A stretch of DNA of 64,000 nt from Massilia sp. erpn. Lineage in GTDB: Bacteria > Pseudomonadota > Gammaproteobacteria > Burkholderiales > Burkholderiaceae_D. The notes below the pieces were generated by a model. It did not search any database. It was not told the DNA's origin and saw only the letters and a list, made by a program, of their open reading frames with translations. A program made the position numbers and the translations under genes. Location: contig NZ_CP053748.1 of NCBI RefSeq assembly GCF_024400215.1, positions 2,542,001-2,606,000 on the forward strand, given 5' to 3'. Shown piece after piece: positions 38,889-55,440 of this stretch (its first letter is position 1; each line of letters starts with the position of its first letter).

Positions 38889-40610
38889 TTAGTCAACGCG
38901 GCGGAACAGGCGGAAACGCTCGCTGCGGTCGGAGGCGCGGCGGCCTTCCCACACCAACTGCCAGTTCGGCGCGGGCGGTGCCGCCAGGTCCTTTTTGCTG
39001 CGGCCGCGCGTGCTGTCCTGCCACAGCAGCATGGGGCAGTTGCCGCCGTCGACGCGGGCGAAGGGCAGGTGGCCGAAATAGGCGAAGGAGGCGCGCTGCG
39101 CCGGTCCCACATTGCTGTCGATGCAGCGCGTGCCGGCCGGCACGCTGGCCGCCGCCTGCTGCGCCACCGTCGCATAGCTCTTGCTGTAGTTCATATGCGG
39201 CAGGAACAGGGTCATCAGCAGAATCCAGATCAGAATCAGGCCGCCCGAGGACAGCACCACGGCGCGCCACAGCACCGAAGGCTGGCGCGAGATGCGCCAG
39301 TGCACCAGGGCGAACCAGCCGGCGGTGGCGGCGCCCGCCACCAGCAGGGCCAGCACATGCAGTTCGGGCTGGAAGCCGGGCAGCAGCTTGAGCACATTAT
39401 GCGCCGGACGCGGCGGCCAGCCGGTGAGCTGGGCATACCAGAAGATCCACAGCACGGCGGCGCACAGGGTCAGCACCATGACCGAGAACCAGTCGATGGC
39501 GTTGATGGCGCCGCGCTTCATGGTCAGCAGGCCGAAGGCGGCCATGATGGCCAGCGGCGGCAGCAGCATCAGGAACTGGCCCTGTTCGGGATTCGGGTGG
39601 CACAGGGCCAGCAGCGAAGCGATGCTGACGAAGGCGGTCGGCACCACGATATGCAGCAGATTGCTCTGGCGGCGCCAGGCGTACACGGCCCACAGCGCGA
39701 ACGGCCAGGCCGGCCAGAAGAACCAGACGCCGACGCGCAGGAAGGCGCGCAGCGAATAGGTGCCGGGCAGGGCCAATTGGTTCAGATTCCAGGCGGCCCA
39801 TGCCGCCAGCGGTTCCTGGCCGTAGGGGCGGCTCAGGACGGCCGCCAGCAGCCAGGGCAGGGTCACCAGCAGGGCGGTGGCGGCGGCCAGCGCCAGATCG
39901 CGCAGGGCACGGCCCACGGGTAGGGCCAGGAAGCGGCCGCACAGGAACAGGGCCAGCAGCAGGGCGGCCGGGGTGACCCAGCCGCGCGTCAGCGTCATCA
40001 GGCCCAGGGCCAGGCCGATCAGGGCCGCATTGCGCAGCGAGGGCTTTTCCATATAGCGCACGGCGCGGTACAGGGTCAGGGCCAGCAGCGAGGTTTGCAG
40101 CGCCTCCGAGGTCGATTCATGGCTGTGTACCAGGAGGCCCAGGCAGCCCAGATAGATCAGGGCGGCGGCATCGGCCAGGGTGCGGCCGAAATCGTTGGGT
40201 TCGGGCTGGCCGCCGAAGGCCAGGCGCAGCGGCTGGGCCTCGGGCCGGCGGCCCAGATTGAAGGTGGCGTACCACAGCGACAGGGTGCCGAGCAGGAAGA
40301 CGCCGATGGTGGCCACGCGCGCGCCCAGCACATCGCCGAGCAGCCAGCCGAACAGCTTGATGCCGAGGGCGCCCAGCCAGAAGGCCAGCGGCCCTTCCTC
40401 CGGCATGGACAGGCCGGCCACATTCGGCCACAGCCAGTCCTGCCAGCCGCCTTGGGCCATGGTCCACATCACGCCGAAGCTGGCCGCGTCGTCGTTCTTC
40501 CACGGCTCGCGCCCGATCAGGCCCGGCAGGATGTACAGCAGGCCCAGGGCATACAGGGCCCAGCGGGGCAGGGCAAGGGTGGCGGCGGCAGGCAGACGGA
40601 CTGGCTTCAT
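38889..40610 (-). CDS. ArnT-like (GT39/GT83) integral-membrane glycosyltransferase
   Basis: A 573-residue protein with about 12 hydrophobic helices. The first loop has REPWKNDDAASFGVMW, the DD-containing motif used by PMT/ArnT-type transferases, and SHESTSEALQTSLLALTLY follows. It would transfer a sugar from an undecaprenyl- or polyprenyl-phosphate donor to lipid A, glycolipid or protein on the periplasmic side. No arn operon is present, so aminoarabinose transfer is not implied. It lies 31 bases upstream of the solute-binding protein gene on the same strand. Confidence 0.85.
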   Translation of the reverse strand: MKPVRLPAAATLALPRWALYALGLLYILPGLIGREPWKNDDAASFGVMWTMAQGGWQDWLWPNVAGLSMPEEGPLAFWLGALGIKLFGWLLGDVLGARVATIGVFLLGTLSLWYATFNLGRRPEAQPLRLAFGGQPEPNDFGRTLADAAALIYLGCLGLLVHSHESTSEALQTSLLALTLYRAVRYMEKPSLRNAALIGLALGLMTLTRGWVTPAALLLALFLCGRFLALPVGRALRDLALAAATALLVTLPWLLAAVLSRPYGQEPLAAWAAWNLNQLALPGTYSLRAFLRVGVWFFWPAWPFALWAVYAWRRQSNLLHIVVPTAFVSIASLLALCHPNPEQGQFLMLLPPLAIMAAFGLLTMKRGAINAIDWFSVMVLTLCAAVLWIFWYAQLTGWPPRPAHNVLKLLPGFQPELHVLALLVAGAATAGWFALVHWRISRQPSVLWRAVVLSSGGLILIWILLMTLFLPHMNYSKSYATVAQQAAASVPAGTRCIDSNVGPAQRASFAYFGHLPFARVDGGNCPMLLWQDSTRGRSKKDLAAPPAPNWQLVWEGRRASDRSERFRLFRRVD

Positions 40611-40655
40611 CGGCGTTACAAGTAAAGGAAACTGGAAGAGAGTAGCAGCGATAAT

Positions 40656-40686
40656 AAAAAAAAGGCAGCCGTAGCTGCCTTTTTTT
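40656..40686. terminator. Terminator after rpmE2
   Basis: A 6-bp GC-rich stem, GGCAGC/GCTGCC, with the loop CGTA, is flanked by eight A's and seven T's, which extend it. On the minus strand it ends rpmE2 14 bases after its stop codon and separates it from the glycosyltransferase gene. Confidence 0.92.
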
Positions 40687-40700
40687 CGCTGAGCGGCAGA

Positions 40701-40970
40701 TTAGCCTGCTGCAACGGCGGTTTTGGAACCGACTTTGCCGAACTTCTGGCGGAATTTTTCCACGCGGCCGGCGGTGTCGACGATCTTGTGTTGACCGGTG
40801 TAGAACGGGTGCGATTCAGCGGACACCTCGATCTTCACCAGCGGATACTCTTTACCGTCGTGGGTAGCGGTTTCGCGGGTCTGGATGGTCGAACGGGTGA
40901 TGAATTTGAAGTCGCAGGACACGTCAACGAACAGGACTTCACGGTAATCTGGATGGATTTCGGCTTTCAT
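40701..40970 (-). CDS. rpmE2: 50S ribosomal protein L31 type B
   Basis: An 89-residue L31. [31 protein letters not shown] and [27 protein letters not shown] are the family pattern. It is the type B form: the zinc-binding CxxC motifs of type A are absent and only one Cys remains. Type B forms replace the zinc-bearing type during zinc starvation in many bacteria, though here it may be the sole copy. It is transcribed after rho from its own promoter with a perfect TATAAT. The ATG chosen gives the normal length. Confidence 0.93.
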   Translation of the reverse strand: MKAEIHPDYREVLFVDVSCDFKFITRSTIQTRETATHDGKEYPLVKIEVSAESHPFYTGQHKIVDTAGRVEKFRQKFGKVGSKTAVAAG

Positions 40971-41076
40971 GTGCTTCTCTCTCAAGGTTTGGTAGCCAAA
41001 CAGCACTTCGTCGGTCCTTGCTGCCTCTCGACCCGATTGCCGCTCACTTGCCTGGTGGTTAAAAAATCAACCGCTG

Positions 41077-41105
41077 ATTATACAATGGATGCAAAAAAGC
41101 GGCAA
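41077..41105 (-). promoter_or_regulatory. rpmE2 promoter embedded in the rho terminator
   Basis: Read on the minus strand, TATAAT (41077-41082) lies 17 bases after TTGCCG (41100-41105). The -35 box is in the 3' arm of the rho terminator hairpin and the spacer contains its T-run. The leader to the rpmE2 start codon is about 100 bases. Confidence 0.7.
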
Positions 41106-41132
41106 GCCGGCCGATGCCGGGCTTGCCGCTTT
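41093..41132 (-). terminator. Terminator after rho
   Basis: A 16-bp GC-rich stem with a single bulged base (AAAGCGGCAAGCC... pairing with ...GGGCTTGCCGCTTT) and the loop CGAT is followed, on the minus strand, by six T's. It lies 20 bases after the rho stop codon. Confidence 0.92.
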
Positions 41133-41151
41133 GACAGCGCAGGGGCGGTAA

Positions 41152-42414
41152 TCAGCCGCCGCGGCGCATCAGGTCGAAGAATTCCAGATTGGTCTTCGTC
41201 GACTTCATCTTGTCGAGGATGAACTCCATCGCTTCGATCTCGTCCATCGAGTACAGCAGCTTGCGCAGGATCCAGATCTTCTGCAGCTGGTCCGGCTTGA
41301 TCAGCAGCTCTTCGCGGCGGGTGCCCGATTTGTTCAAGTTGATCGACGGGTAGACGCGTTTCTCGGCCAGGCGGCGCTCCAGGTGCACCTCCATATTGCC
41401 GGTACCCTTGAATTCCTCGTAAATCACATCGTCCATGCGCGAACCGGTTTCGATCAGCGCGGTGGCGACGATGGTCAGCGAGCCGCCTTCTTCCACATTA
41501 CGCGCGGCGCCGAAGAAGCGCTTCGGACGCTGCAGGGCGTTGGCGTCGACACCGCCGGTCAGCACCTTGCCGGAAGCCGGGATCACGGTGTTGTAGGCGC
41601 GCGCCAGACGGGTGATCGAGTCCAGCAGGATGACCACGTCTTTTTTCATTTCGACCAGGCGCTTGGCTTTTTCCAGCACCATCTCGGCAACCTGCACGTG
41701 GCGGGTGGCCGGTTCGTCGAAGGTGGAGGCCACCACTTCGCCGCGCACCGAGCGCTGCATCTCCGTCACCTCTTCCGGACGTTCGTCGATCAGCAGCACG
41801 ATCAGGGTGACGTCGGGGTGATTGGCGGTGATGGCGTGGGCGATATGCTGCAGCATCACGGATTTGCCGGACTTCGGCGACGCGACCAGCAGGCCGCGCT
41901 GGCCTTTGCCGATCGGCGAAATCAGGTCGATGATGCGGCCGGTGATGTTCTCGGCGCCGTTCATCTCGCGCTCCAGGCGCAGCGGTTCCTGCGGGTGCAG
42001 CGGCGTCAGGTTCTCAAACAGAATGCGGTGCTTCGAGGCTTCCGGCGATTCGCCGTTGACCTTGTCTACCTTGACCAGGGCGAAATAGCGTTCGCCATCC
42101 TTGGGAGTACGCACCTCGCCCTCGATCGAGTCGCCGGTGTGCAGATTGAAGCGGCGGATCTGGGAGGGGGAGATGTAGATGTCGTCGGTCGAGGCCATGT
42201 AGCTGGCGTCGGGCGAGCGCAGGAAGCCGAAGCCGTCCGGCAGCACTTCCAGGGCGCCGTCGCCGAAAATCTGCTCGCCGGCTTTGGCGCGTTTCTTCAG
42301 GATTGCGAACATCAGTTCCTGCTTGCGCAGGCGAGCCGCATTGTCGATGTCAAGACCAATGGCCATTTCCAGCAAGGCGGAAACGTGCATAGCCTTAAGT
42401 TCAGATAGATGCAT
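41152..42414 (-). CDS. rho: Transcription termination factor Rho
   Basis: A 420-residue protein of the usual length. The N-terminal domain has the RNA-binding [14 protein letters not shown]; the ATPase domain has the Walker [12 protein letters not shown], the Walker [16 protein letters not shown] and the R-loop [12 protein letters not shown]. The hexamer terminates untranslated transcripts using ATP. It follows trxA on the same strand by about 130 bases, as is usual in proteobacteria. The two bases before the start fit no strong ribosome site, so its initiation region may be weak or regulated. Confidence 0.97.
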   Translation of the reverse strand: MHLSELKAMHVSALLEMAIGLDIDNAARLRKQELMFAILKKRAKAGEQIFGDGALEVLPDGFGFLRSPDASYMASTDDIYISPSQIRRFNLHTGDSIEGEVRTPKDGERYFALVKVDKVNGESPEASKHRILFENLTPLHPQEPLRLEREMNGAENITGRIIDLISPIGKGQRGLLVASPKSGKSVMLQHIAHAITANHPDVTLIVLLIDERPEEVTEMQRSVRGEVVASTFDEPATRHVQVAEMVLEKAKRLVEMKKDVVILLDSITRLARAYNTVIPASGKVLTGGVDANALQRPKRFFGAARNVEEGGSLTIVATALIETGSRMDDVIYEEFKGTGNMEVHLERRLAEKRVYPSINLNKSGTRREELLIKPDQLQKIWILRKLLYSMDEIEAMEFILDKMKSTKTNLEFFDLMRRGG

Positions 42415-42472
42415 ATATGTTGAGTGTCCCGTGACGGGAAATTAGGTAGGGGAGGGAACTGCGTGGATTATT

Positions 42473-42496
42473 ATTAAAAAGGCCAGAGTCTGGGCC
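42473..42496 (-). terminator. Probable weak terminator after trxA
   Basis: On the minus strand a short GC stem (GGCC.. pairing with ..GGCC, one bulge) is followed by five T's and an AT-rich tract. It lies about 50 bases after the trxA stop. Loop size is uncertain, so readthrough into rho is possible. Confidence 0.5.
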
Positions 42497-42546
42497 CTAG
42501 GCCGGCCAGGCAGGCGACGCTGCGGGCGCAGCGCCGCCTATCTTAC

Positions 42547-42873
42547 TCAAAGATTGCTGTCAATGAAAGAGGTCAGCTGGCCTTTTGCCATGGCGCCGAC
42601 TTTTTGTGCCTTCATGACGCCACCGGCGAACAGCATCAGGGTCGGAATGCCGCGGATGCCGAATTTGGCCGGCACGGACTGGTTGCTGTCCACATCCATC
42701 TTGGCGATGGTCAGCTTGCCATCGTATTCCTTGGCCACTTCTTCCAGCATCGGCGCGATGCTCTTGCACGGACCGCACCATTCGGCCCAGAAGTCCACCA
42801 GCACGGGGCGGTCGGCTTTCAGCACGTCGGCTTCGAAGGACGCGTCGGTAATATGTTTGATGTTTTCGCTCAT
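42547..42873 (-). CDS. trxA: Thioredoxin 1
   Basis: A 108-residue thioredoxin with the redox motif WCGPC near residues 32-36 and the cis-proline GIPTLMLF near 75. It reduces disulfides of cytoplasmic proteins with electrons from thioredoxin reductase. The start MSENIKH fits known homologues better than an ATG 12 bases earlier. Adjacent rho is a conserved neighbour. Confidence 0.97.
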   Translation of the reverse strand: MSENIKHITDASFEADVLKADRPVLVDFWAEWCGPCKSIAPMLEEVAKEYDGKLTIAKMDVDSNQSVPAKFGIRGIPTLMLFAGGVMKAQKVGAMAKGQLTSFIDSNL

Positions 42874-43086
42874 GTTTTGCCTCAATCGAGGGTGATATCA
42901 ATAACGCCTGGGGCTCGCCATCTTGCCAGCTTTCGCCATCAGGGCCGTCTGTATTACTGCTTGTATGCAGGAGATGGAGCTGATGCGCGCTAATTCAATA
43001 TTGGGGTGGCAAGAGGGAATCAGGCGGGGAATGAATCAAATAATAACCCATTTTCCGCGCTTGTGCGGAAGATTGCTCCCTGGTTA

Positions 43087-43528
43087 TTAGTGTTTATTAT
43101 CTAATTGCCGCCGATCCGGACGCTGGCGCAGGCTGCGCGCCAGCGCCACCAGGTCGCCCAGTTCCCCGGCCGCCAGCGGCTTGCGGCAGGCGCCGAGGAT
43201 GGTCAAACCCTGGGCCATGGCCAGCATTTCGGCCGCCTGCAGGATGCGCTGGTCCATGCCCGACAACAGTACCACGCCGCCGTGGAAATCGCTTTCGGCG
43301 GTCAGGCGCAGGAATTCGATGCCGTCCATGTCGGGCATCGACAGGTCGCAGATCAGCAGCTCGGGGCGGTGCTTGCCCAACGCCTGCAAGGCGGCGCGCG
43401 CATCGCGTTCGCTGCGCACATCGATGTCGCCGTCCACCTCCTCCAGGATGTCGCCCAGCATGGCGAGCATGAACGGGTCGTCGTCCAGCAGCAGGACGCG
43501 CAAGGGGGCGGCGCTGGCCAGTGCGGCT

Positions 43529-43539
<11 letters not shown>
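43087..43539 (-). CDS. Single-domain response regulator
   Basis: A 150-residue receiver protein. [18 protein letters not shown] holds the acidic pocket, [12 protein letters not shown] the phosphorylated Asp, and CRKPL the conserved Lys. No output domain follows. Its start overlaps the stop of the giant hybrid kinase by 11 bases, so it is the likely phosphate acceptor from the kinase's Hpt domain or a competing sink. A dyad, TTCCGC-N6-GCGGAA inside AATAACC...GGTTATT, lies after its stop and may end transcription, though without a clear T-run. Confidence 0.88.
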
Positions 43540-48259
<4,720 letters not shown>

Positions 48260-48427
48260 CTATAGCATCGAAATTTTGGTCGTGGCGACTACTTTTTGCA
48301 GAGGGAAAGCAGGGGTATTGCCCGGCGCACCAGGGCGTGGAAAAAGCGGCAAGCCGGCCGGCGGCTGACTGCGGTTTTGGCGCGGCTTGGAGAGATTTGG
48401 AGAGATTTTCCGCCCCTGCCGCCGCCC

Positions 48428-49144
48428 TCAGGTGAAGCTGCCGGCGAACTGGTAACGGTGGCCTGGATGCCACATGGTGGCCAGCGAGGCGATGCGCCCG
48501 GCCGAGCGGGTCTGGCGGCGCAGCACCAGGCAGGGCTGGCGCGTGTCGATGGCCAGCATGTCGGCGATGTCGCGCGGCGGCGCCAGCGCTTCGATGCTGT
48601 AGGTCGCGCCCTGCAGCGGGGCGGCGGCCATCAGGTATTCATTGGGCGTGGTATGAGCGAAGTCCTGCTCCATATAATCGGGGGCGCACAGCGGGTTGAC
48701 CCAGCGGTCCTCGACCTGGATCGGCACCCCGTTTTCATAGTGCACGATCACCGAATGGAACAGCAGGTGGCCGGGCGCCAGATCGAACTGCTTGGCCAGC
48801 AGCTCGCTGGCCTTGCCGCGTTCGAGCTGCTGCAGGCTGCTGCGGTGGGCGTGGCCGCGCGCGCGCACCTCCTCGGCGATACTCTTGATCTCCAGCAGGG
48901 TGGCCTGATATTTTTGCTGGGCGACGAAGGTACCCGAACCCTGGCGCCGGGTCAGCACCTGTTCCGCCGTCAATTCGCGCACGGCGCGGTTGACCGTCAT
49001 GCGCGAGACGCCGAATTGCTTGGTCAGGGCCTGCTCGGAGGGGATCACATCGCCTTCCTTCCAGTGCCCGGCAGCGATCTGCTCCAGCAGATAGTCCTTG
49101 ATGCGCTGAAAAATAGGGGTATGGTCTGGTGCTGGTTGTTCCAT
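48428..49144 (-). CDS. hutC: GntR-family histidine utilisation repressor HutC
   Basis: A 238-residue GntR/HutC-family repressor. The winged helix has IPSEQALTKQFGVSRMTVNRAVRELTAEQ and RRQGSGTFVA; the C-terminal UTRA domain has FHSVIVHYENGVPIQVEDRWVNP and is bound by urocanate in characterised HutC. It represses the hut operon until urocanate accumulates. A HutC-type site is found in the hutU promoter about 4.5 kb away, not upstream of this gene. It is divergent from ada. Nothing distinct is seen in the 168 bases between this gene and the giant kinase. Confidence 0.93.
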   Translation of the reverse strand: MEQPAPDHTPIFQRIKDYLLEQIAAGHWKEGDVIPSEQALTKQFGVSRMTVNRAVRELTAEQVLTRRQGSGTFVAQQKYQATLLEIKSIAEEVRARGHAHRSSLQQLERGKASELLAKQFDLAPGHLLFHSVIVHYENGVPIQVEDRWVNPLCAPDYMEQDFAHTTPNEYLMAAAPLQGATYSIEALAPPRDIADMLAIDTRQPCLVLRRQTRSAGRIASLATMWHPGHRYQFAGSFT

Positions 49145-49210
49145 CCGTTCTCCGAAGCGGCAATGCGGCAGGCCCGTGCCTGCGCGGCGATTTTAGCACC
49201 GGCCAGGGCG

Positions 49211-49223
49211 AATTCAAAAGCAA
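49211..49223 (+). promoter_or_regulatory. Ada box
   Basis: AATTCAAAAGCAA contains AAT, six bases, then GCAA, the known A-box/B-box arrangement of the E. coli Ada operator. It ends 8 bases before a weak -35 region, and TATGAT (49255-49260) follows as a -10 box 17 bases later. This is the layout expected for activation by methylated Ada. Confidence 0.65.
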
Positions 49224-49292
49224 GAGCCGGGATGCGGGGCCACGGCGGGCTGGCTATGATGGGAACATCAGACGATTTCATGGAGTAGTGGC

Positions 49293-50347
<1,055 letters not shown>

Positions 50348-50351
<4 letters not shown>

Positions 50352-51088
50352 GCGAGGCCGACGCGCCGGCGGCGCGCGAAGCGCAAGGCGGGGCGGCGGC
50401 CGGCCGCGTCGACTGGACGCGCATCGAAGCCGATCTCGATACCTATGGCTGCGCCGTGGTGCGCGCCGCTCTCACGCCGGCGCAGTGCGAAGCTCTGGCA
50501 GCCGGCTACGCCGATGCCGCGCAGTTCCGCAGCCGGGTCGTGATGGAGCGTCACGGCTTCGGCAAGGGCGAATACCAGTACTACGCCTATCCGCTGCCGC
50601 CGCTGGTAGCCCAGCTGCGCGAACGCATGTATGGCCCGCTGGCCGCCATCGCCAATCGCTGGCATGCGGCGCTGGACATCGGCACGCGCTTCCCTGAACG
50701 GCATGTCGACTACCTGGCGCGCTGCCATGCGGCCGGCCAGCTGCGCCCCACGCCGCTGCTGCTGCAATACGGCGCGGGCGATTACAACTGCCTGCACCAG
50801 GATCTGTATGGCGAACATATCTTTCCCCTGCAGGCGGCATTTCTGCTGTCGCGCCCCGGCCAGGATTTCGAAGGCGGCGAATTCGTGCTGACCGAGCAGC
50901 GTCCGCGCATGCAGTCACGCGTCGAAGTGGTGGCGCTGGGGCAGGGCGATGCCGTGATCTTCCCCGTGACGCAGCGTCCCGTGAACGGTACGCGCGGCGT
51001 CTACCGCGTGAATATGCGGCACGGCGTGAGCCGCCTGCGCAGCGGCACCCGCCACACCCTCGGCATCATCTTCCACGACGCCGAATAG
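50348..51088 (+). CDS. 2-oxoglutarate/Fe(II) oxygenase of the ada operon
   Basis: A 246-residue dioxygenase. The metal motif is CLHQDLYG (His-x-Asp) with a distal His in NMRHGVS, and the 2-oxoglutarate-binding Arg follows in SGTRHTLGIIFHDAE. The family (COG3826-like) is distinct from AlkB in sequence but may serve a similar role in repairing alkylated bases. Translational coupling to ada (ATGA overlap) and control by the same Ada box support a role in alkylation response. The substrate is not known from sequence. Confidence 0.82.
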
Positions 51089-51727
51089 TCAAGGCAGCTC
51101 GCCGCCGGAGTGCGGATCGATGGCGTAGGGATGGTGCTCGTCGAGGAAGCCTGGCTGGGTGCGTACGCGCCCGATCCAGGCGCAGACATGGGCGAATTCA
51201 TGCAGCGGCAGGCCGGCTTCGTCGGCCCGATGCGTGTAGGCGAACAGCGCGATGTCGGCAATGGTGTAGTCGTCACCCACAATGAAAGGACGGCCGGACA
51301 ATTCGCGCTCAAGAATCTGCAGCGCGCGCAGGCCGCCCGCGCGGCGCATTTCCACCAGGGCGGCGGGCCGGCGCGCCAGCTTGCCGGTCATCGTCCAATG
51401 GCGCAGCCCGGCGATATTCATGACATAGTCCTGCTCGAACGACATCCACTGCTGCACCTTGGCCGCCGCAAAAGCATCGGCAGGCAGATAGCGCGTGCCG
51501 TGCGCGAGGTAGGTCAGAATGGCATTGGATTCGGCCAGTACGCGCCCGTCGCCCAGGCGGATGGCCGGTACGGCGCCGGTGGGATTGATGGCCAGGTAAT
51601 CAGGCGCATGGCCCTCTCCTTCGAAGATGCTGATCAGCTCCGTGCGGTAAGGCAGGCCGAGATGGCTCAGAAGCAGGCGTACTTTATAGGCGTTTTGCGA
51701 AGGCAGGTAATCGAACAGCGTCAGCAT
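51089..51727 (-). CDS. Glutathione S-transferase family protein
   Basis: A 212-residue protein starting MLTLFDYLPSQNAYKVRLLLSHLGLPY, typical of the thioredoxin-fold GST N-terminal domain. The glutathione-binding ESNAILTYLA and a helical C-terminal domain (FIVGDDYTIADIALFAYTHRADEAGL) complete it. A longer reading upstream into the divergent amidohydrolase gene was rejected. It is convergent with the oxygenase gene; the stops abut. Reaction unknown; detoxification or maleylpyruvate-type isomerisation are options. Confidence 0.88.
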   Translation of the reverse strand: MLTLFDYLPSQNAYKVRLLLSHLGLPYRTELISIFEGEGHAPDYLAINPTGAVPAIRLGDGRVLAESNAILTYLAHGTRYLPADAFAAAKVQQWMSFEQDYVMNIAGLRHWTMTGKLARRPAALVEMRRAGGLRALQILERELSGRPFIVGDDYTIADIALFAYTHRADEAGLPLHEFAHVCAWIGRVRTQPGFLDEHHPYAIDPHSGGELP

Positions 51728-51818
51728 GGCGGCAACTCCGGAAGCAAAGGCTTGATTGGACCAGAGCGCGAATTTCGCTACACTCTGGATCTTGCTTTCC
51801 AATTCGAGAGGACAGTCC

Positions 51819-53480
51819 ATGCACTTCCGCCGCACCCTGCTGGCCGCCGCCGCGCTGGCCGCCGCCCATGCCGTCCAAGCCGGCACCATGATCGACAACG
51901 CCAACGGCTACACGCTGAATGCCAGGGGAGAGCTGCTGCAGTTCAAGGCGCTGGCGTTCGACGACACGGGCCGCCTTGTCGCCGTCGGCAGTGCGAGGGA
52001 GGTGGCGGCCAAGGCCAAGGGCTATCAGCGCATCGACGTGCAAGGCAAGACCGTGCTGCCCGGCCTGATCGACGCCCACGGCCACGTCTTTGGCCTGGGC
52101 TATATCGCCAGCGGCGTGGAACTGTACAGCTCCACCTCGCTCGACGGCGCGCTCAAGACCGTGCAGGCCTTTGCCCAAGCCAATCCGCAGCGCAGCTGGA
52201 TCGTCGGCAATGGCTGGAACCAGGAAATCTGGAAGCTGGGCCGCTTCCCCACGGCCGCCGAACTCGATGGCGTCACCGGCGAGCGTCCCGCCATGCTGCG
52301 CCGCGTCGACGGCCATGCCGCCTGGGTCAACAGCAAAGCCCTGCAGCTGGCCGGCATCACGCGCGACACCAAGGACCCGGCCGGCGGCAAGATCGAACGC
52401 GATGCGGACGGCAATGCCACCGGCATCCTGGTCGACAATGCGATGGAGCTGATGGACGGCGTGGTGCCGCGTCCTGGCGATCTGGAGCGCCGCGCCGCGC
52501 TCGATGGCGCCCTGGCGGCCCTGTCCAAGGTCGGCCTGACCAGCGTGCACGACGCCGGCATGGGCGAAGCCGAGGACGCGCTGTTCCGCGAATACGCCGA
52601 CCAGGGCAAACTGAGCGCCCGCGTCTACGCCATGATTGGCGACACCGGCGAAGCCTTCGACCGCCTGTCGGCGCGCGGCCCGCTGGCATCGTATGCCAAC
52701 GACCTGTATGCGCTGAGCGCCGTCAAGCTGGTCTCCGACGGCGCCCTGGGCAGCCGTGGCGCCGCCATGATGCAGCCCTACAGCGACGCGCCGCACACGC
52801 ACGGCCTGCTGTTCTACAAAAACGAAGAGATGCTGGCCAAGATGGAAAAGGCCATGAAGGCTGGCTACCAGGTCAACATCCACGCCATCGGCGACGCCGG
52901 CAACCGCCAGATCCTCGACGGCTACGCCGCCCTGCTGAAAAAATATCCCGGCGCCGCCAAGCGCCACCGCATCGAGCACGCGCAAGTGGTGGCGCTGGGC
53001 GACATCCCGCGCTTCAAACAGCTCGGCATCATCCCCTCGATGCAGCCCACGCACGCCACCTCCGACCAGAACATGGCCGAACAGCGCGTCGGCCCGCAGC
53101 GCATCAAAGGCGCGTACGCCTGGCACAGCTTCCTCAAGCAAGGCTCGAAGATCGCCTGCGGCTCCGACTTCCCGATTGAATCGCCCAATCCGTTTGAAGG
53201 CCTGCACGCCGCCGTTACGCGCCAGGACAATGCCGGCCTGCCGCTCGGCGGCTGGTACAAGAACCAGGCCATGACCCTGAAACAAGCCTTCCGCTGCTTC
53301 ACCCTGGACGCGGCGTATGCCGCCCGCCAGGAAAACGCCATCGGCACGCTGGAAGCCGGCAAATGGGCCGACTTCATCGTGGTGGACGCCGACTTGTTCA
53401 AGGTGCCCGCCAGCGCCATCGGCAAAATCCGCGTCCAGCAAACCTGGCTCAGTGGCAAACCCGTCTACACCGCCCCCTAA
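51819..53480 (+). CDS. Exported YtcJ-like amidohydrolase (Amidohydro_3)
   Basis: A 553-residue protein with a GAGAGGA ribosome site and a signal peptide (FRRTLLAAAALAAAHAVQA). The metal motif is GLIDAHGHVFGLGY (His-x-His), with further His/Asp ligands in HAIGDAGNRQ, RIEHAQVV and GSDFPIESPNPFEGLHAA. The C-terminal IVVDADLFKVP is typical of the YtcJ family. Its reaction is probably hydrolysis of an amide or similar bond in the periplasm; no substrate can be named. It is in the gap between hutC and the hut operon, and a REP element starts 9 bases after its stop. Confidence 0.85.
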   Translation: MHFRRTLLAAAALAAAHAVQAGTMIDNANGYTLNARGELLQFKALAFDDTGRLVAVGSAREVAAKAKGYQRIDVQGKTVLPGLIDAHGHVFGLGYIASGVELYSSTSLDGALKTVQAFAQANPQRSWIVGNGWNQEIWKLGRFPTAAELDGVTGERPAMLRRVDGHAAWVNSKALQLAGITRDTKDPAGGKIERDADGNATGILVDNAMELMDGVVPRPGDLERRAALDGALAALSKVGLTSVHDAGMGEAEDALFREYADQGKLSARVYAMIGDTGEAFDRLSARGPLASYANDLYALSAVKLVSDGALGSRGAAMMQPYSDAPHTHGLLFYKNEEMLAKMEKAMKAGYQVNIHAIGDAGNRQILDGYAALLKKYPGAAKRHRIEHAQVVALGDIPRFKQLGIIPSMQPTHATSDQNMAEQRVGPQRIKGAYAWHSFLKQGSKIACGSDFPIESPNPFEGLHAAVTRQDNAGLPLGGWYKNQAMTLKQAFRCFTLDAAYAARQENAIGTLEAGKWADFIVVDADLFKVPASAIGKIRVQQTWLSGKPVYTAP

Positions 53481-53489
53481 GCTTTGCGC

Positions 53490-53612
53490 CAAATCAAAGA
53501 ATGTCCACCCTGGTGTCAGGCACCAGAGCAGGACATTCTTTGATCTGGATCAGCAAATGTCCGACCATGGTGCCTGACACCAGGGTGGACATTGTTTGCG
53601 GTAGATCAAAGC
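53490..53612. repeat. REP/BIME-like double-hairpin repeat, copy 2
   Basis: A close relative of the element at 251-374, in the same order of hairpins: loop TCAGG first, loop CCTGA second. The first hairpin has an extended perfect outer stem, ATCAAAGAATGTCC pairing with GGACATTCTTTGAT. It begins 9 bases after the amidohydrolase stop and ends 18 bases before the hut promoter. Both copies lie at 3' ends of genes, consistent with a shared role or preferred insertion site. Confidence 0.8.
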
Positions 53613-53630
53613 CGGCGGGGCAGAATTCGG

Positions 53631-53659
53631 TTGACTTGGTTGTATAGACAACTTATCCT
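53631..53659 (+). promoter_or_regulatory. hut operon promoter with HutC operator
   Basis: TTGACT (53631-53636), a 17-base spacer and TATCCT (53654-53659) form a sigma70 promoter. The spacer contains TTGTATAGACAA (53640-53651), which differs by one base from the palindrome TTGTATATACAA recognised by HutC-type regulators. Binding would hide the promoter. The leader to the hutU start is about 45 bases. Confidence 0.8.
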
Positions 53660-53711
53660 TGCTGCATATGCGGGCATGCGCCCGTCTGTTCCCTATTTTT
53701 ATGGAGACGAT

Positions 53712-55424
<1,713 letters not shown>

Positions 55425-55440
55425 GATAAGAGACAAGCAT

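Noticed and set aside
43041..43085. Hairpin near the end of the single-domain response regulator gene as a terminator
   Set aside because: The dyad is real but has no clear T-run on the gene's strand, so it was only mentioned with that gene.
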